This document shows positions 35,855 through 44,175 of a stretch of 64,000 nt of DNA, one piece after another (within the stretch, counting starts at the first letter, position 1; each line of letters starts with the position of its first letter). A program made the position numbers and the translations under genes. Source of the stretch: JANLVI01 sp031363915 (lineage in GTDB: Bacteria > Vulcanimicrobiota > Vulcanimicrobiia > Vulcanimicrobiales > Vulcanimicrobiaceae). The notes beneath the pieces were generated by a model, which searched no databases, was not told the DNA's origin, and was given only the letters and a program-made list of their open reading frames with translations. The DNA lies in assembly GCA_031363915.1 (NCBI GenBank), contig JANLVI010000034.1:1-64000 (forward strand). Reading direction: 5' to 3'.

Positions 35855-36526
35855 ATGCTTCGTATTCCCACACGGGACCCGCTCATGCGTCGATCATTCA
35901 TTGCACCCGCCATCTTCCTTGCCGCGATCGCCGCGTTTGTCGTCGGTTGGCAGATCTATGCCAAAGACGAAGCCGGGCGCTTCGCCGCGGTGCACAAGGT
36001 CCGCATGCAGCGCTCCATCCTCGGATTGCGCTATGAGGTCACCTCGACGCGCGGTCCGTATTCGCGCGAACTCTACACGATGGACGACGTGGACGGCCGG
36101 TCACGCGTGAGCTACGCGGTCACGAATCGCAAGGGCACGACCGCGTCGTTCGAGCTCCCGGTTAAAGGCTACGACGTCTCGTTTCTCTTTCAAAAATTGG
36201 TTTTGGACGGCGTGTGGGAGGTGCACAACGAACCCCCGCGCGGCGATCTTTCCAAAGTCTTCCGCGTCACCGTCTCGCAGACGGCCGATACGAAGAGCGG
36301 ATCGCGAACTGTGGGTTTTACCGATCCGCACTATTGGGCGGTCAGCGGCGGACGCGAGTATTCGATCAAACTTTCCAAAGACAAGCCCGTCGATCTTTTG
36401 CAGATGACCTCGACGTCCACCGCCGAGCCGCGTTTCGAGAAGATCGTCGCTGACTTTGTCGCGTTCGCGCCGTCGGGACTGCGTTCGTCGATTGCGGCGG
36501 CACGCGCCAAACTCGCGCGTTCGTGA
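35855..36526 (+). CDS. Membrane-anchored protein of unknown function
   Basis: The 223-residue product has a short N-terminus, one hydrophobic segment (about residues 12-34, SFIAPAIFLAAIAAFVVGW) that is a signal anchor, and a soluble extracytoplasmic domain rich in beta-prone sequence. I know no family. The ATG at 35855 is preferred because AAGGGG lies ten bases upstream; the frame is open back to 35765. Its stop overlaps the deacetylase start (GTGA), so the two form an operon and probably act at the cell envelope. Confidence 0.6.
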   Translation: MLRIPTRDPLMRRSFIAPAIFLAAIAAFVVGWQIYAKDEAGRFAAVHKVRMQRSILGLRYEVTSTRGPYSRELYTMDDVDGRSRVSYAVTNRKGTTASFELPVKGYDVSFLFQKLVLDGVWEVHNEPPRGDLSKVFRVTVSQTADTKSGSRTVGFTDPHYWAVSGGREYSIKLSKDKPVDLLQMTSTSTAEPRFEKIVADFVAFAPSGLRSSIAAARAKLARS

Positions 36527-37239
36527 GCGTCCTGCGCGCCCTCGTCGCGCTCGCGCTCATGGGCTTTGGATCGTACTATCTCTATAAACTCGTAGAACTG
36601 CCGCAGAGTCAGGTCCTCGGTCCGACCGTCACGCAAGGGAGCGAAGCGCGACGTGCCGTCGCGCTCACGTACGACGATGGTCCTAGCGCGCGCGATACCG
36701 ACGGCATCCTTGCGATTTTGCGCGCGCACCACGCGCACGCCACGTTTTTCGTCAACGGCATTGCGGCAGAAACGGCACCGCAGACGCTCGTGCGCATGCA
36801 CGCCGACGGCAACGAAATCGAAAATCACGGTTGGGATCACGGACATCTCGAAGCGCTGCTAACAACCGCTCAAATCGACGTCCAGCTGGCGCGCACGGAC
36901 GCAGCGATCGCGCGCGCGACCGGTTCGCACACGCGCTACCTGCGTCCGCCGTTCGGCTTGCGTAACCGCGCGGTGATCGATGAGGCAGAAAAGCGCGGGT
37001 ACACAACGATCATGTGGACGGGGCACCTGGCCGGCGACTGGGATCCGATCGCCCCCGCGACGATCGCCGAGCGCGTGTTGGCAAACGCCCGTAACGGTGC
37101 GATCCTCGTGATGCACGACGGCGACCGCGGACGCGGCGGCGACCGCCGCAACGTGGTCGCTGCCACCGAGAGCGTCGTGCGCGAACTCCAGGCACGCGGC
37201 TTCCGTCTCGAGACGCTCGCCGACTTACTTCACGCGTAA
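36523..37239 (+). CDS. Polysaccharide deacetylase (NodB/CE4 family)
   Basis: A metal-dependent carbohydrate esterase that removes acetyl groups from N-acetylglucosamine polymers such as peptidoglycan. The 238-residue protein has an N-terminal membrane anchor, the motif-1 Asp pair in TYDDGP (D51, D52), metal-binding H102-x3-H106 in NHGWDH, and RPPFGLRN. The C-terminal MHDGDRGRGGDRRN carries the catalytic-base His region. It starts with GTG, overlapping the upstream gene by four bases, and its end overlaps the convergent DUF3465 gene by ten bases. Confidence 0.88.
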   Translation: MSVLRALVALALMGFGSYYLYKLVELPQSQVLGPTVTQGSEARRAVALTYDDGPSARDTDGILAILRAHHAHATFFVNGIAAETAPQTLVRMHADGNEIENHGWDHGHLEALLTTAQIDVQLARTDAAIARATGSHTRYLRPPFGLRNRAVIDEAEKRGYTTIMWTGHLAGDWDPIAPATIAERVLANARNGAILVMHDGDRGRGGDRRNVVAATESVVRELQARGFRLETLADLLHA

Positions 37240-37565
37240 CGCCGACCGGCAAAGTCGATGAACCCATCCACGTGCCGGTGCGCCGGGTCGTGATGGGTCC
37301 AGTGGACGAGCGGCGCGCCGGTCTTCCGGTCGTGAACGAGTTCGCCGCGGACGATGATGCGGTCACCGCTCGTAACCGGTACCCGCGGGGCGAGCTTCAC
37401 GTTATCTACGATTTCCAGTGCCGTGCCGTCGTCGGCGCGAGCGTCGAAGGCCTCGTGCATCGCGTGCGTGTTCGTGCCGTAGAAGAAGTGCGGTGCTGAG
37501 GTGACCGTCGCTGAGAAATCGACTTCGACGGGCAGCGTCCCCGCAAGGGCCCCGGACAGTGTCAT
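37230..37565 (-). CDS. DUF3465 domain protein
   Basis: The 111-residue product contains the family-typical C-terminal pattern VHWTHHDPAHRHVDGFIDF and upstream strands such as DRIIVRGELVHD, which suggest a small OB-like beta barrel. The family has no established function. It lacks an obvious signal peptide, unlike several DUF3465 members. It is convergent with the deacetylase gene (10 bp overlap) and divergent from the large membrane protein gene at 37641. Confidence 0.7.
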   Translation of the reverse strand: MTLSGALAGTLPVEVDFSATVTSAPHFFYGTNTHAMHEAFDARADDGTALEIVDNVKLAPRVPVTSGDRIIVRGELVHDRKTGAPLVHWTHHDPAHRHVDGFIDFAGRRYA

Positions 37566-37640
37566 CGTGCATCCTCCACACCTCCCTCACGCGGGGTCCC
37601 GACGAGGCAAGGGCGGAGCATTCGTACAAAGCGACCAAAC

Positions 37641-39320
37641 GTGACCGTTCTGCTCGCCGCGGCCTTTCTCTCGATCGGCCTCATCAATCTCGATTTCTCT
37701 CGGACGTGGTGGCGCGGTCAGCGTTTGCGTTTGGTCGTCGGCGTGCCGATCGTCCTGCTCTTCGCCTACGTGGAGATGCCGCCGCTCGTCTTTCCGCAAG
37801 CATTTTCGTTACTGTTGCTCACGCTCGTGCCGAACGCCGCGTACGGTCTCCTGCTCTCCGCGCGCAACATCGTCGTCTCGCGTCGCATCGTCTCGATCCG
37901 CCGAACGCCGTTGTGGCCGTACCTTGGGGCGCTCGCCGTGCTGCTTGCCTGGTCGGCGATCCTCGTCGTTGCACCCGTCGTCGATGCGGGCGGTTTACGC
38001 GATATTCCGGGCGCGATTGTTTCCAGTGCCTTGCCGCCGAGCGCCGATGTCGCACACGTCCGCGTCGTCCCCGAAGAGTCGGCGCTCTTTGCCGGTAACA
38101 AAGTCCTCGGCCAACTCGGCACCTACTACCGCGTTGGGACGTATAACATTCAGGTGGAGAACGGCAAACTCGTGTGGGTCGCGCCGCTCGACTTTCAGGG
38201 TCCCATTCAGTGGCTCGTACGCCGATCGAGTCCGGGCGTCATCGTCGTGAGCGGTGAGAACCCCGATGCCCCGGCAGAATTGCGCCAGCGCTCGCCGATG
38301 CACTACATCCCAAGCGCCCTGCTCAACGACAATCTCTACCGCCACGTGTATTTTCGCTACGGCACGGAAGCGATTCTCGAAACGACGCTGCAGCTCGACG
38401 ACCGCGGCGAACCGAAGTACCTTGCAACTCTCGGTCGGCCGACGATCGGGTGGTCGGGCCAGCGCGTGACGGGCGTCGTGATCGTCGATCCGGCGAGCGG
38501 CGCGATGACGCGCATCGCGCGTGCCGACTTTGGATCGCTTCCGCACTGGGTGCGCCGCGTCTACCCACCGGAACTCGCGCTTGCCTACAATACGTGGTTC
38601 GGGCTTTTCGTTCATGGCTGGTGGAACGCGCAACTGGCCAAACGCGACGTCCATCTGCCAGCTCGCGAAGATGTGTTCGGATTACTGTTAGCGGGGCAAC
38701 AGTTCGTATGGTTCGTCGATCACACCTCACCGAATGCCACGGACAATTCGATGACCGGATTCACCTACATGGACACCGTAAGCGGAGCGCTCACCTACTA
38801 CACCTCCTCGGGCGGCCAGTTCAACTCGGCTGCCGCGGAGAGCGCCGTTGCAGCAAATCCGGTCGTTCGCCAGGGCCGCCTCGCTCCGACGCAACCCGTG
38901 CTCTACAACGCGTTCGGTCAAAATACGTGGGTCGTCCCCATCGTCTCGGACAACGGAAAATTCCAAACGCTCGCGCTCGTTCAAGCGACGAACGGCCACG
39001 TCGTCGTGGGCAATAGCGCGGCATCATCGGCCGCGACGGACGCGTTTGCAAGCTACCGTGCGTTTTTAGGCGACCGCGCCGGGGGGACTGGGGTCGCCTC
39101 CATCGAGAATCGAGTTGGAACGGTCGACCGATTTGCGAATACCGGCGGCCGCATTTATTTCACGTTGCGCGAGGGGAAAGGTATCTTCACGATCGTCGAT
39201 CCGAGCGATCCGAGCGTGTTGCTCTTGCGCAGCGGAGACCGCGTGCGCTTTACCGCGACACCCGATGCGGAAGGCCGCTATCTCGTGCAGACGTTGCGCG
39301 ATGAGTCGATCGCGCGATGA
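37641..39320 (+). CDS. Large membrane protein of unknown function
   Basis: The 559-residue protein has four N-terminal hydrophobic helices (about residues 3-18, 29-46, 53-73 and 91-114). A long extracytoplasmic region (115-559) follows with alternating beta-rich and helical segments, including GTYYRVGTYNIQVENGKLVW, FGLFVHGWWNAQLAKRDV and MTGFTYMDTVSGALTYYTSS. The last two regions recall PepSY-like layouts, but the match is weak. I do not recognise the family. The start is GTG, and the stop overlaps the acetyltransferase gene by four bases. Confidence 0.6.
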   Translation: MTVLLAAAFLSIGLINLDFSRTWWRGQRLRLVVGVPIVLLFAYVEMPPLVFPQAFSLLLLTLVPNAAYGLLLSARNIVVSRRIVSIRRTPLWPYLGALAVLLAWSAILVVAPVVDAGGLRDIPGAIVSSALPPSADVAHVRVVPEESALFAGNKVLGQLGTYYRVGTYNIQVENGKLVWVAPLDFQGPIQWLVRRSSPGVIVVSGENPDAPAELRQRSPMHYIPSALLNDNLYRHVYFRYGTEAILETTLQLDDRGEPKYLATLGRPTIGWSGQRVTGVVIVDPASGAMTRIARADFGSLPHWVRRVYPPELALAYNTWFGLFVHGWWNAQLAKRDVHLPAREDVFGLLLAGQQFVWFVDHTSPNATDNSMTGFTYMDTVSGALTYYTSSGGQFNSAAAESAVAANPVVRQGRLAPTQPVLYNAFGQNTWVVPIVSDNGKFQTLALVQATNGHVVVGNSAASSAATDAFASYRAFLGDRAGGTGVASIENRVGTVDRFANTGGRIYFTLREGKGIFTIVDPSDPSVLLLRSGDRVRFTATPDAEGRYLVQTLRDESIAR

Positions 39321-39880
39321 GAGCGGCGCATAGCGAGCGGCTCGAACTCGCTCCGGTCAGCGCTCGCAATGCAAAAGATCTCTGGCGAATTCTTGCCACG
39401 CCCAACTTACGTCAGTTCCAAGATATTCCGCGCGTCCGGTTAGAAGAGTTCGAACGCCAAGTCCGGTCGCGACCGCGTCACCTCACGGGCTCGGTGACGG
39501 GGCGGTTCGAGTGGCTGATCCTGCGCGAGAACGAGCCGATCGGGTGGATCTCGCTGCGCATCAACGATCGCGCCCCGCACGTCGGTGAGATGGGCTACAG
39601 CCTCGTCGAAGAAGCCCGCGGCCAAGGGTACGCATCCGAGGCCCTGCGCGCAGTCGTCGATCAAGCGTTCGTCGATTCCGAGCTCGACGAATTGCACGCG
39701 TGCACCGTGCCGGAGAATACCGCCTCGCGCAGCGTTTTGCTGAACACGGGATTTCGCGAACTTCGCTTGCTGCAAAGCGGCGCGATGATTCGCGGACGGC
39801 ACGTCGACGTGCTCTTACACGCATTACATCGCGGCGAGTGGAGCCGCTCGCGCTCCACCGCGCAAGAGCACGCGAACTGA
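39317..39880 (+). CDS. GNAT-family N-acetyltransferase (RimJ/RimL-like)
   Basis: The 187-residue product shows the RimJ/RimL form of the GNAT fold: RLELAPVSARNAKDLWRI at the start, IGWISLRIND, the acetyl-CoA loop region EARGQGYASEALRAVVDQAF and the late strand NTASRSVLLNTGF. It would acetylate an amino group on a protein, peptide or small molecule; the substrate cannot be told. The ATG overlaps the preceding stop (ATGA). The 3' end overlaps the NRAMP-like gene by about 43 bases. Confidence 0.85.
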   Translation: MRAAHSERLELAPVSARNAKDLWRILATPNLRQFQDIPRVRLEEFERQVRSRPRHLTGSVTGRFEWLILRENEPIGWISLRINDRAPHVGEMGYSLVEEARGQGYASEALRAVVDQAFVDSELDELHACTVPENTASRSVLLNTGFRELRLLQSGAMIRGRHVDVLLHALHRGEWSRSRSTAQEHAN

Positions 39881-41112
39881 GCCGACCGGCGCGCGAGCGC
39901 GGGGGTCCGCCGGCAGCCGAACTCGGTGCCGGAATCGTCTCCGGCGCATCCGACAACGATCCGACGACCGTTGCGACGCTCGCGGTCATCGGTGCGACGA
40001 CGGTGTATCGACTCGCGTGGCTCGTCTTACTCATCATTCCGATGCTCGTCGTCGTGCAAGCGATCAGTGCGGCGATCGGCTGCATCGGTAAACGCGGTCT
40101 TGAAGATATCATCCGTCGCCGCTACGGCCGGGGTTGGGCGATCGCAACGCTCGTTGCGGTTTTAGCCGTTACGATCCTCACGCTAGCGGCGGACCTCGAA
40201 GGCGGTGCGGCGGCGCTCGGACTTTTGAGCGGTCTTCCATACGCGTGGTTTGTCGTGCCGTTCGCGATCGTTGCGGGCGCGCTGCTCATCGTTGGAAGCT
40301 ACGCGCAAATCGAAAAAGTCCTCAAATTCATTCCGCTTATTTTTCTTGCCTACATCGCATCGGCGGTTCTCGCAAGGCCCGATTGGCATGCGGTCCTCGC
40401 CGATTCGCTCGTGCCGAAAATCGACGCATCGCCCGGGTATATTGCCGGAGCGATCGCGCTTCTGGGGACCACGCTTACAAGTTATGCGTACGTATGGGAG
40501 ACGATCGAAGTCGCCCACGACCGGCCCTCGCTGCGGCGGCTCGGGCTCGTCCAGGTCGATGCGGCCGCCGGGATGATTTTTGCGGGTGTGACCTTTTTCT
40601 TCATCGTGGTTGCGACGGGCGCAACGCTCGGCGTGCATCATAAAGACGTACAGACCGCGCAAGATGCAGCGGCCGCGCTCGCGCCGGTCGCGGGAAAGTA
40701 TGCATCGCTGCTTTTCGGTGCGGGGCTTTTCGGTTCGGCGCTGCTCGCCGTTCCGGTGCTCGCCGGGACGAGTGCGTATGTGATCTCCGAAACGTTCGGT
40801 TGGCGCGGATCGCTCGATTCAAAATTCCCGCACGGGATGCGGTTTTACGCGACGCTCATCGCGGCGCTTGCTGCCGGAACGATCGTGGCGTCGCTTGGTT
40901 TTAGTCCGATCAAGCTCTTGTTCTACAGCGGTATCGCAGGCGGCCTCGGAACCCCGCTCACGCTTGCGTTCCTAATGCTCATCGCGCGCGATCGCGGCAT
41001 CATGGGCGAGAAGCGCATCGGCGTCGGACTTGCCGTCGCCGGCTGGGCGGTGTTCGGGGTTGTTGTCGGTGCCTCGCTCCTGTATCTTTACAGTCTGGTT
41101 CGACAACACTAG
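39838..41112 (+). CDS. NRAMP-family transporter, atypical metal-site motifs
   Basis: The 424-residue product has about eleven membrane helices in the NRAMP/LeuT arrangement. The TM1 break reads SGASDNDPTTVATLA in place of the DPGN of Mn/Fe transporters, and the TM6 region reads TSYAYVWETIEV without the MPH motif. It thus belongs to the bacterial NRAMP branch with a DNDP-type TM1 whose substrates are not established. The GTG at 39838 is used. The frame is open to 39700, but that part lies inside the acetyltransferase gene. Confidence 0.82.
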   Translation: MEPLALHRARARELSRPARERGGPPAAELGAGIVSGASDNDPTTVATLAVIGATTVYRLAWLVLLIIPMLVVVQAISAAIGCIGKRGLEDIIRRRYGRGWAIATLVAVLAVTILTLAADLEGGAAALGLLSGLPYAWFVVPFAIVAGALLIVGSYAQIEKVLKFIPLIFLAYIASAVLARPDWHAVLADSLVPKIDASPGYIAGAIALLGTTLTSYAYVWETIEVAHDRPSLRRLGLVQVDAAAGMIFAGVTFFFIVVATGATLGVHHKDVQTAQDAAAALAPVAGKYASLLFGAGLFGSALLAVPVLAGTSAYVISETFGWRGSLDSKFPHGMRFYATLIAALAAGTIVASLGFSPIKLLFYSGIAGGLGTPLTLAFLMLIARDRGIMGEKRIGVGLAVAGWAVFGVVVGASLLYLYSLVRQH

Positions 41113-41116
41113 CGGG

Positions 41117-41581
41117 CTAGTCGAAGAGACGCACGCTGAATCCGGCATCTTCGTAGCCGAAATACTGCTGCGTTCGATCGGCAAGATACGCGATTAGCGG
41201 ATCGCGCACGACGGCGACAGGCAATCGCGCAGCAAGATCGGGTTGCGCGACGAACGCGCACGCAACGGCGTGCGCTTCGTCTGCCGGAATCGCCGGCTCG
41301 CCGCGTGCGGTAACGTGAAAGGCAACGTTCGTAAACTGCATGCCGGTCAACGGATCGAACGACTCCGCAACGTAGGCGAGGCGGCCCACGGCGATCAACA
41401 GCCCCGTCTCTTCGAGAAATTCGCGCGTAAGGGCAGCGGCGTGCGTTTCGTGGCCCGCTTGACGTCCGCCCGGAAGATTCCATAGCGGTTCGACGCGACC
41501 CGGATAGCGACTGGCGACGAGCAGAATCGCGCCGTCCCGTTCCAGGATGCCGGTCGTTAAATGAATGCGCGTCCACGTCAC
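41117..41581 (-). CDS. Nudix hydrolase
   Basis: The 154-residue product carries a full Nudix box (GGRQAGHETHAAALTREFLE then ETG), the Mg-binding helix for hydrolysis of nucleoside diphosphate-linked substrates. The substrate is unknown. The GTG start at 41581 gives the N-terminus (M)TWTRIHLTTGILERDG. A longer open frame to 41983 lies antisense to the acetyltransferase gene and is rejected. It is convergent with the NRAMP gene and divergent from the acetyltransferase at 41642. Confidence 0.85.
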   Translation of the reverse strand: MTWTRIHLTTGILERDGAILLVASRYPGRVEPLWNLPGGRQAGHETHAAALTREFLEETGLLIAVGRLAYVAESFDPLTGMQFTNVAFHVTARGEPAIPADEAHAVACAFVAQPDLAARLPVAVVRDPLIAYLADRTQQYFGYEDAGFSVRLFD

Positions 41582-41641
41582 GATGCGCGTGAGTGCACCG
41601 CGCGGGGTCGGTCTTCCCCTGTTGCCGAACCTCAACGACGT

Positions 41642-42109
41642 ATGGAAGTGTTTACGCCGCGCGACCGCGCACGCCTGAACGAAGCGGTCGCGCTGCGGAT
41701 CGCGGTTTTCGTGCACGAGCAGGCTGTCCCCGAAGAAGAAGAAGTCGACGCTCACGACGCACCCGATGCCGACTCGCTGCACGTGCTGGTCCGCGACGAG
41801 CGCGGTGCGGTTGCCGCGACGGGACGTTTTTACGATGCGGGTGCGGGCGTCGCGCAGATCGGCCGCATGGCCGTCCGGCGCGATGCGCGCGCGGCGGGAC
41901 ACGGGCGCATGATACTCGAGCGGCTCATGGCCGAAGCGCGCTCGCGCGGATTCGAACGTGCGGTGCTCTGGGCGCAACATCACGCAGTCGGCTTTTATTC
42001 CAAGTCGGGATTCACGCCGTACGGCGAGACGCTACTCGACGGCGGCATCGTGCATCAGCCGATGGAACGCGCGTTAGGCGCTCTTGAGTTCGGAGCGGTG
42101 GACGCGTAG
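41642..42109 (+). CDS. GNAT-family N-acetyltransferase (ElaA/YjcF-like)
   Basis: The 155-residue product has the family start with RIAVFVHEQAVPEEEEVD, the strand QIGRMAVRRDARAAGHG with the acetyl-CoA pyrophosphate loop, and the late motif AVGFYSKSGFTPYGE. It resembles YjcF/ElaA-type acetyltransferases of unknown substrate. The ATG at 41642 is chosen over an upstream in-frame start because it begins the conserved fold and clears the divergent Nudix gene. Its end overlaps the convergent RsbW-like gene by 36 bases. Confidence 0.85.
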   Translation: MEVFTPRDRARLNEAVALRIAVFVHEQAVPEEEEVDAHDAPDADSLHVLVRDERGAVAATGRFYDAGAGVAQIGRMAVRRDARAAGHGRMILERLMAEARSRGFERAVLWAQHHAVGFYSKSGFTPYGETLLDGGIVHQPMERALGALEFGAVDA

Positions 42110-42472
42110 GTCGGCGCGGATCTCCGTCCACCCGTCGCGCTGCGTCGCTTCAATCGCCTCGGCGAGTGACTGCACGATGTAGAGCCCGCGACCGGTCTCC
42201 GACTGGGGGTCGGGTAGGGTCGCCGGCAGTCGCGGTCCCGCACCGCGGTCGGACACGGCGAGCGATGCACCGCACGAATCCAAATCGAAAGTAACGCGCA
42301 CGTCACCAGCGGTATAGCGATACGTGTTCGCGAGCAACTCACCGATGACGATTTCGGCGGCGAAAACTTCTGCCTCGGGAGCTCCGATATCGCGAAGGAA
42401 GATGGCGAACGCCGAGCGGGTCGCGCGGAGCGCTTCGCCATCGTCGCTGCGAACCACGAATTCTATCCTCAC
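42074..42472 (-). CDS. RsbW-like anti-sigma factor / serine kinase
   Basis: The 132-residue product is a GHKL ATPase with the N-box ELLANTYRYT, G1 box VSDRGAGP and G2 box GRGLYIVQSL. This is the layout of RsbW/SpoIIAB-type kinases, which bind a sigma factor and phosphorylate a STAS anti-anti-sigma protein. The start is GTG. Two damaged STAS genes lie about 1 kb away (43455-44075), which makes it likely that this kinase once had a local partner. No sigma factor gene is in the window. Confidence 0.82.
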   Translation of the reverse strand: MRIEFVVRSDDGEALRATRSAFAIFLRDIGAPEAEVFAAEIVIGELLANTYRYTAGDVRVTFDLDSCGASLAVSDRGAGPRLPATLPDPQSETGRGLYIVQSLAEAIEATQRDGWTEIRADLRVHRSELKSA

Positions 42473-42535
42473 CTTGTGTTCCTACCCGTTCGGGCGAGGG
42501 TCGAAGCGACTCGCGTCGATCATAACTGCAGTGGG

Positions 42536-43261
42536 TTAATATCCGGCCAAGCGAGCGATCATCGCTGCGAATCCGGTGATCTTTGCCTCCGAAGTGGGGG
42601 TGCGTGAGATGACGCTCTCGCGCAGCGATGATTCGACGAGGGCGAGAATTGTGTAGGCCAGGATCTCCGGGGCTTCGATACGTACGAAGTTTTCGGCCGC
42701 ACTGCGGCGCAGATACGAGGCTGCCGCTTCGCACGCCAAGGTATGGCGCCGTCTGCGTTCTTCGATAAGCACGGGATCGCTGTTCGATGCGATAAACCAG
42801 GCGCGCAACAGTCCGGAGCGCGTACTCGCGGATGCCAATACTTCCTCGGCCCAGGCGACGACTTTGGCGGCTTCGGCATCGCGCGTTTCGAGCGGTTCGC
42901 TGAAACGTTCGCACATGCGGCCGATCGGTTCGCTGTGACGCATCATGGCATCGCGCACGGCGGCGTTAATGTCTTTGAAGTAGCGATAGAACGTGCCGTA
43001 TGCGAGGCCCGCTTCGCTTGCCACCATCCCGGTGGAGAGCAATGCGAGGTCGTGATTTTCCAGCAGTCGTTCGAGCGCGTCGAGTAAGCGGTCGCGCGAA
43101 GATGGTCGCGCTTTGCGCTCCGGTGAGAGGGTGCCCTCGCCCTCGACACGTCCAATATATGTCCATTTCCCGCGGACGCGCTTGGTCTCGGGGTCGCGGA
43201 AACTTTCGACGCGATACCGGTAGGCACGCCCGCTAACCCGTTTGATGACCTCGTACGCCAT
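42536..43261 (-). CDS. TetR-family transcriptional regulator with N-terminal extension
   Basis: The DNA-binding helix-turn-helix lies at about residues 58-105 (DALERLLENHDLALLS, then the recognition segment EAGLAYGTFYRYFKD). The rest is a helical ligand-binding region. The first ~40 residues (IKRVSGRAYRYRVESFRDPE, then RGKWTYIGRV) are not part of TetR. They resemble a beta-hairpin module at the N-terminus of some transposases. The regulated genes are unknown; an overlapping promoter and palindrome upstream suggest self-control. Confidence 0.85.
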   Translation of the reverse strand: MAYEVIKRVSGRAYRYRVESFRDPETKRVRGKWTYIGRVEGEGTLSPERKARPSSRDRLLDALERLLENHDLALLSTGMVASEAGLAYGTFYRYFKDINAAVRDAMMRHSEPIGRMCERFSEPLETRDAEAAKVVAWAEEVLASASTRSGLLRAWFIASNSDPVLIEERRRRHTLACEAAASYLRRSAAENFVRIEAPEILAYTILALVESSLRESVISRTPTSEAKITGFAAMIARLAGY

Positions 43262-43280
43262 GGATGGCCCTCGCCTGTTG

Positions 43281-43308
43281 ACAATAGAGAAAGAAGAACG
43301 TTCGTTAA
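43281..43308 (-). promoter_or_regulatory. Candidate promoter/operator of the TetR-family gene
   Basis: On the minus strand TTAACG (43303-43308) and TATTGT (43281-43286) are separated by 16 bp and lie 20-47 bp before the regulator start. A perfect 10-bp palindrome, AACGTTCGTT on the plus strand (43297-43306), overlaps the -35 side, as expected for an autorepressing TetR protein. Confidence 0.4.
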
Positions 43309-43454
43309 AACGCTCGTGCCGAATTGCGTCGGCCTATGAGTAATCGGCTGCTTCGTCCAGCATCTTAGCGGGGGACGTAAAGCTCCGGTACATTCGCTTG
43401 CTTCCCTGCGTCGCCGGATGTTATTGACGAGCGATCCGAACGGGTACGGCCACG

Positions 43455-43808
43455 ATGATGACCGTCGCCGCCTCCGAATACGCTTTCGAAATCGACGTCC
43501 AGATGGGCTCGAACGGCAACCGCATCGTAGCCGTCATCGGAGACTTCGATCTCCACACAAGGCGTCGGTTCAAAGACATGACGGCGGCCCTTATGCCCTC
43601 CGGTTGCACGACGATGGTCGTGAGCTTAAATCGCGCGAACTACATCGACTGGACGGCCCTCGGTGCCCTCATCGGCCTCTAGAAACGATTGAGCGAAGCG
43701 GGCGGATCGCTTGCGGTCATCTGCTCGAATAGCTAGATTCGCACGATCTTCGAGGCGACCGGACTGCTGGCGGGTTTTCGGATTCGGGAAGCGCCGCTCG
43801 CGTCGTAG
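43455..43808 (+). pseudogene. STAS anti-anti-sigma gene with two in-frame TAG stops
   Basis: The frame encodes a STAS domain: GNRIVAVIGDFDLHTRRRFK, MVVSLNRANYIDWTALGALI, then a TAG at 43680-43682. The same frame continues with the expected rest of the domain (KRLSEAGGSLAVICSNS, TAG at 43734-43736, IRTIFEATGLLAGFRI) and ends at a third TAG (43806-43808). The full 117-codon span is the normal STAS length. The first open part (75 residues) alone lacks the last helix and strands and would probably not fold. TAG is an ordinary stop in many neighbouring genes, so recent decay is more likely than recoding. The conserved phosphoserine position reads Trp-Thr (DWTALG). Confidence 0.7.
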
Positions 43809-44075
43809 CGCCCGAGCTCTCGCCGGGCTTCCTTGGGGGTCGCAACGATCGTCATCGATTGAGAGAGGCCTGAGATTTGGAGCACGCGCTCGACGTGGGA
43901 GGCACCGGCGACGATCGACTTCGGCTTCGCGCTTGCGAAAAGGATCCGAAAGCCAGGCGAATTCGGCCTCGGCGGCGTCGCCGAGCGTCGCAAGAACGGT
44001 CTTTAACGATGCGCGTGTTGACACGTCCAATCCGCCAGAAAGCGTGAGCGCGCGCGGTTCGGCCGTGGGACGACG
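43795..44075 (-). pseudogene. Second STAS-domain relic
   Basis: On the minus strand the frame begins EPRALTLSGGLDVSTRASLK and continues TVLATLGDA, a typical STAS N-terminus. In another frame the C-terminal part appears as VERVLQISGLSQSMTIVATP and KEARREL. The middle of the domain, with the phosphorylation-site strand, is missing. Deletion and frameshift make it non-functional. It faces the first STAS gene tail to tail. The remaining bases to 44175 hold no further gene. Confidence 0.6.
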
Positions 44076-44175
44076 GTTCGTGCTTTGTTTAGGCGAACCC
44101 GCGCCCGACTATTCGTAAAATGGAGCAAGGGAGCGAGAGGCCACGCGGCAGTGTGACCGAGAATATACTGGTCAG

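Noticed and set aside
43455..43808. TAG reassigned to a sense codon in this organism
   Set aside because: fliK, flgD, the Flagellar_put gene, flhA, cheC, ilvE, gatC and others end in TAG at the expected family length, so TAG is a normal stop here.
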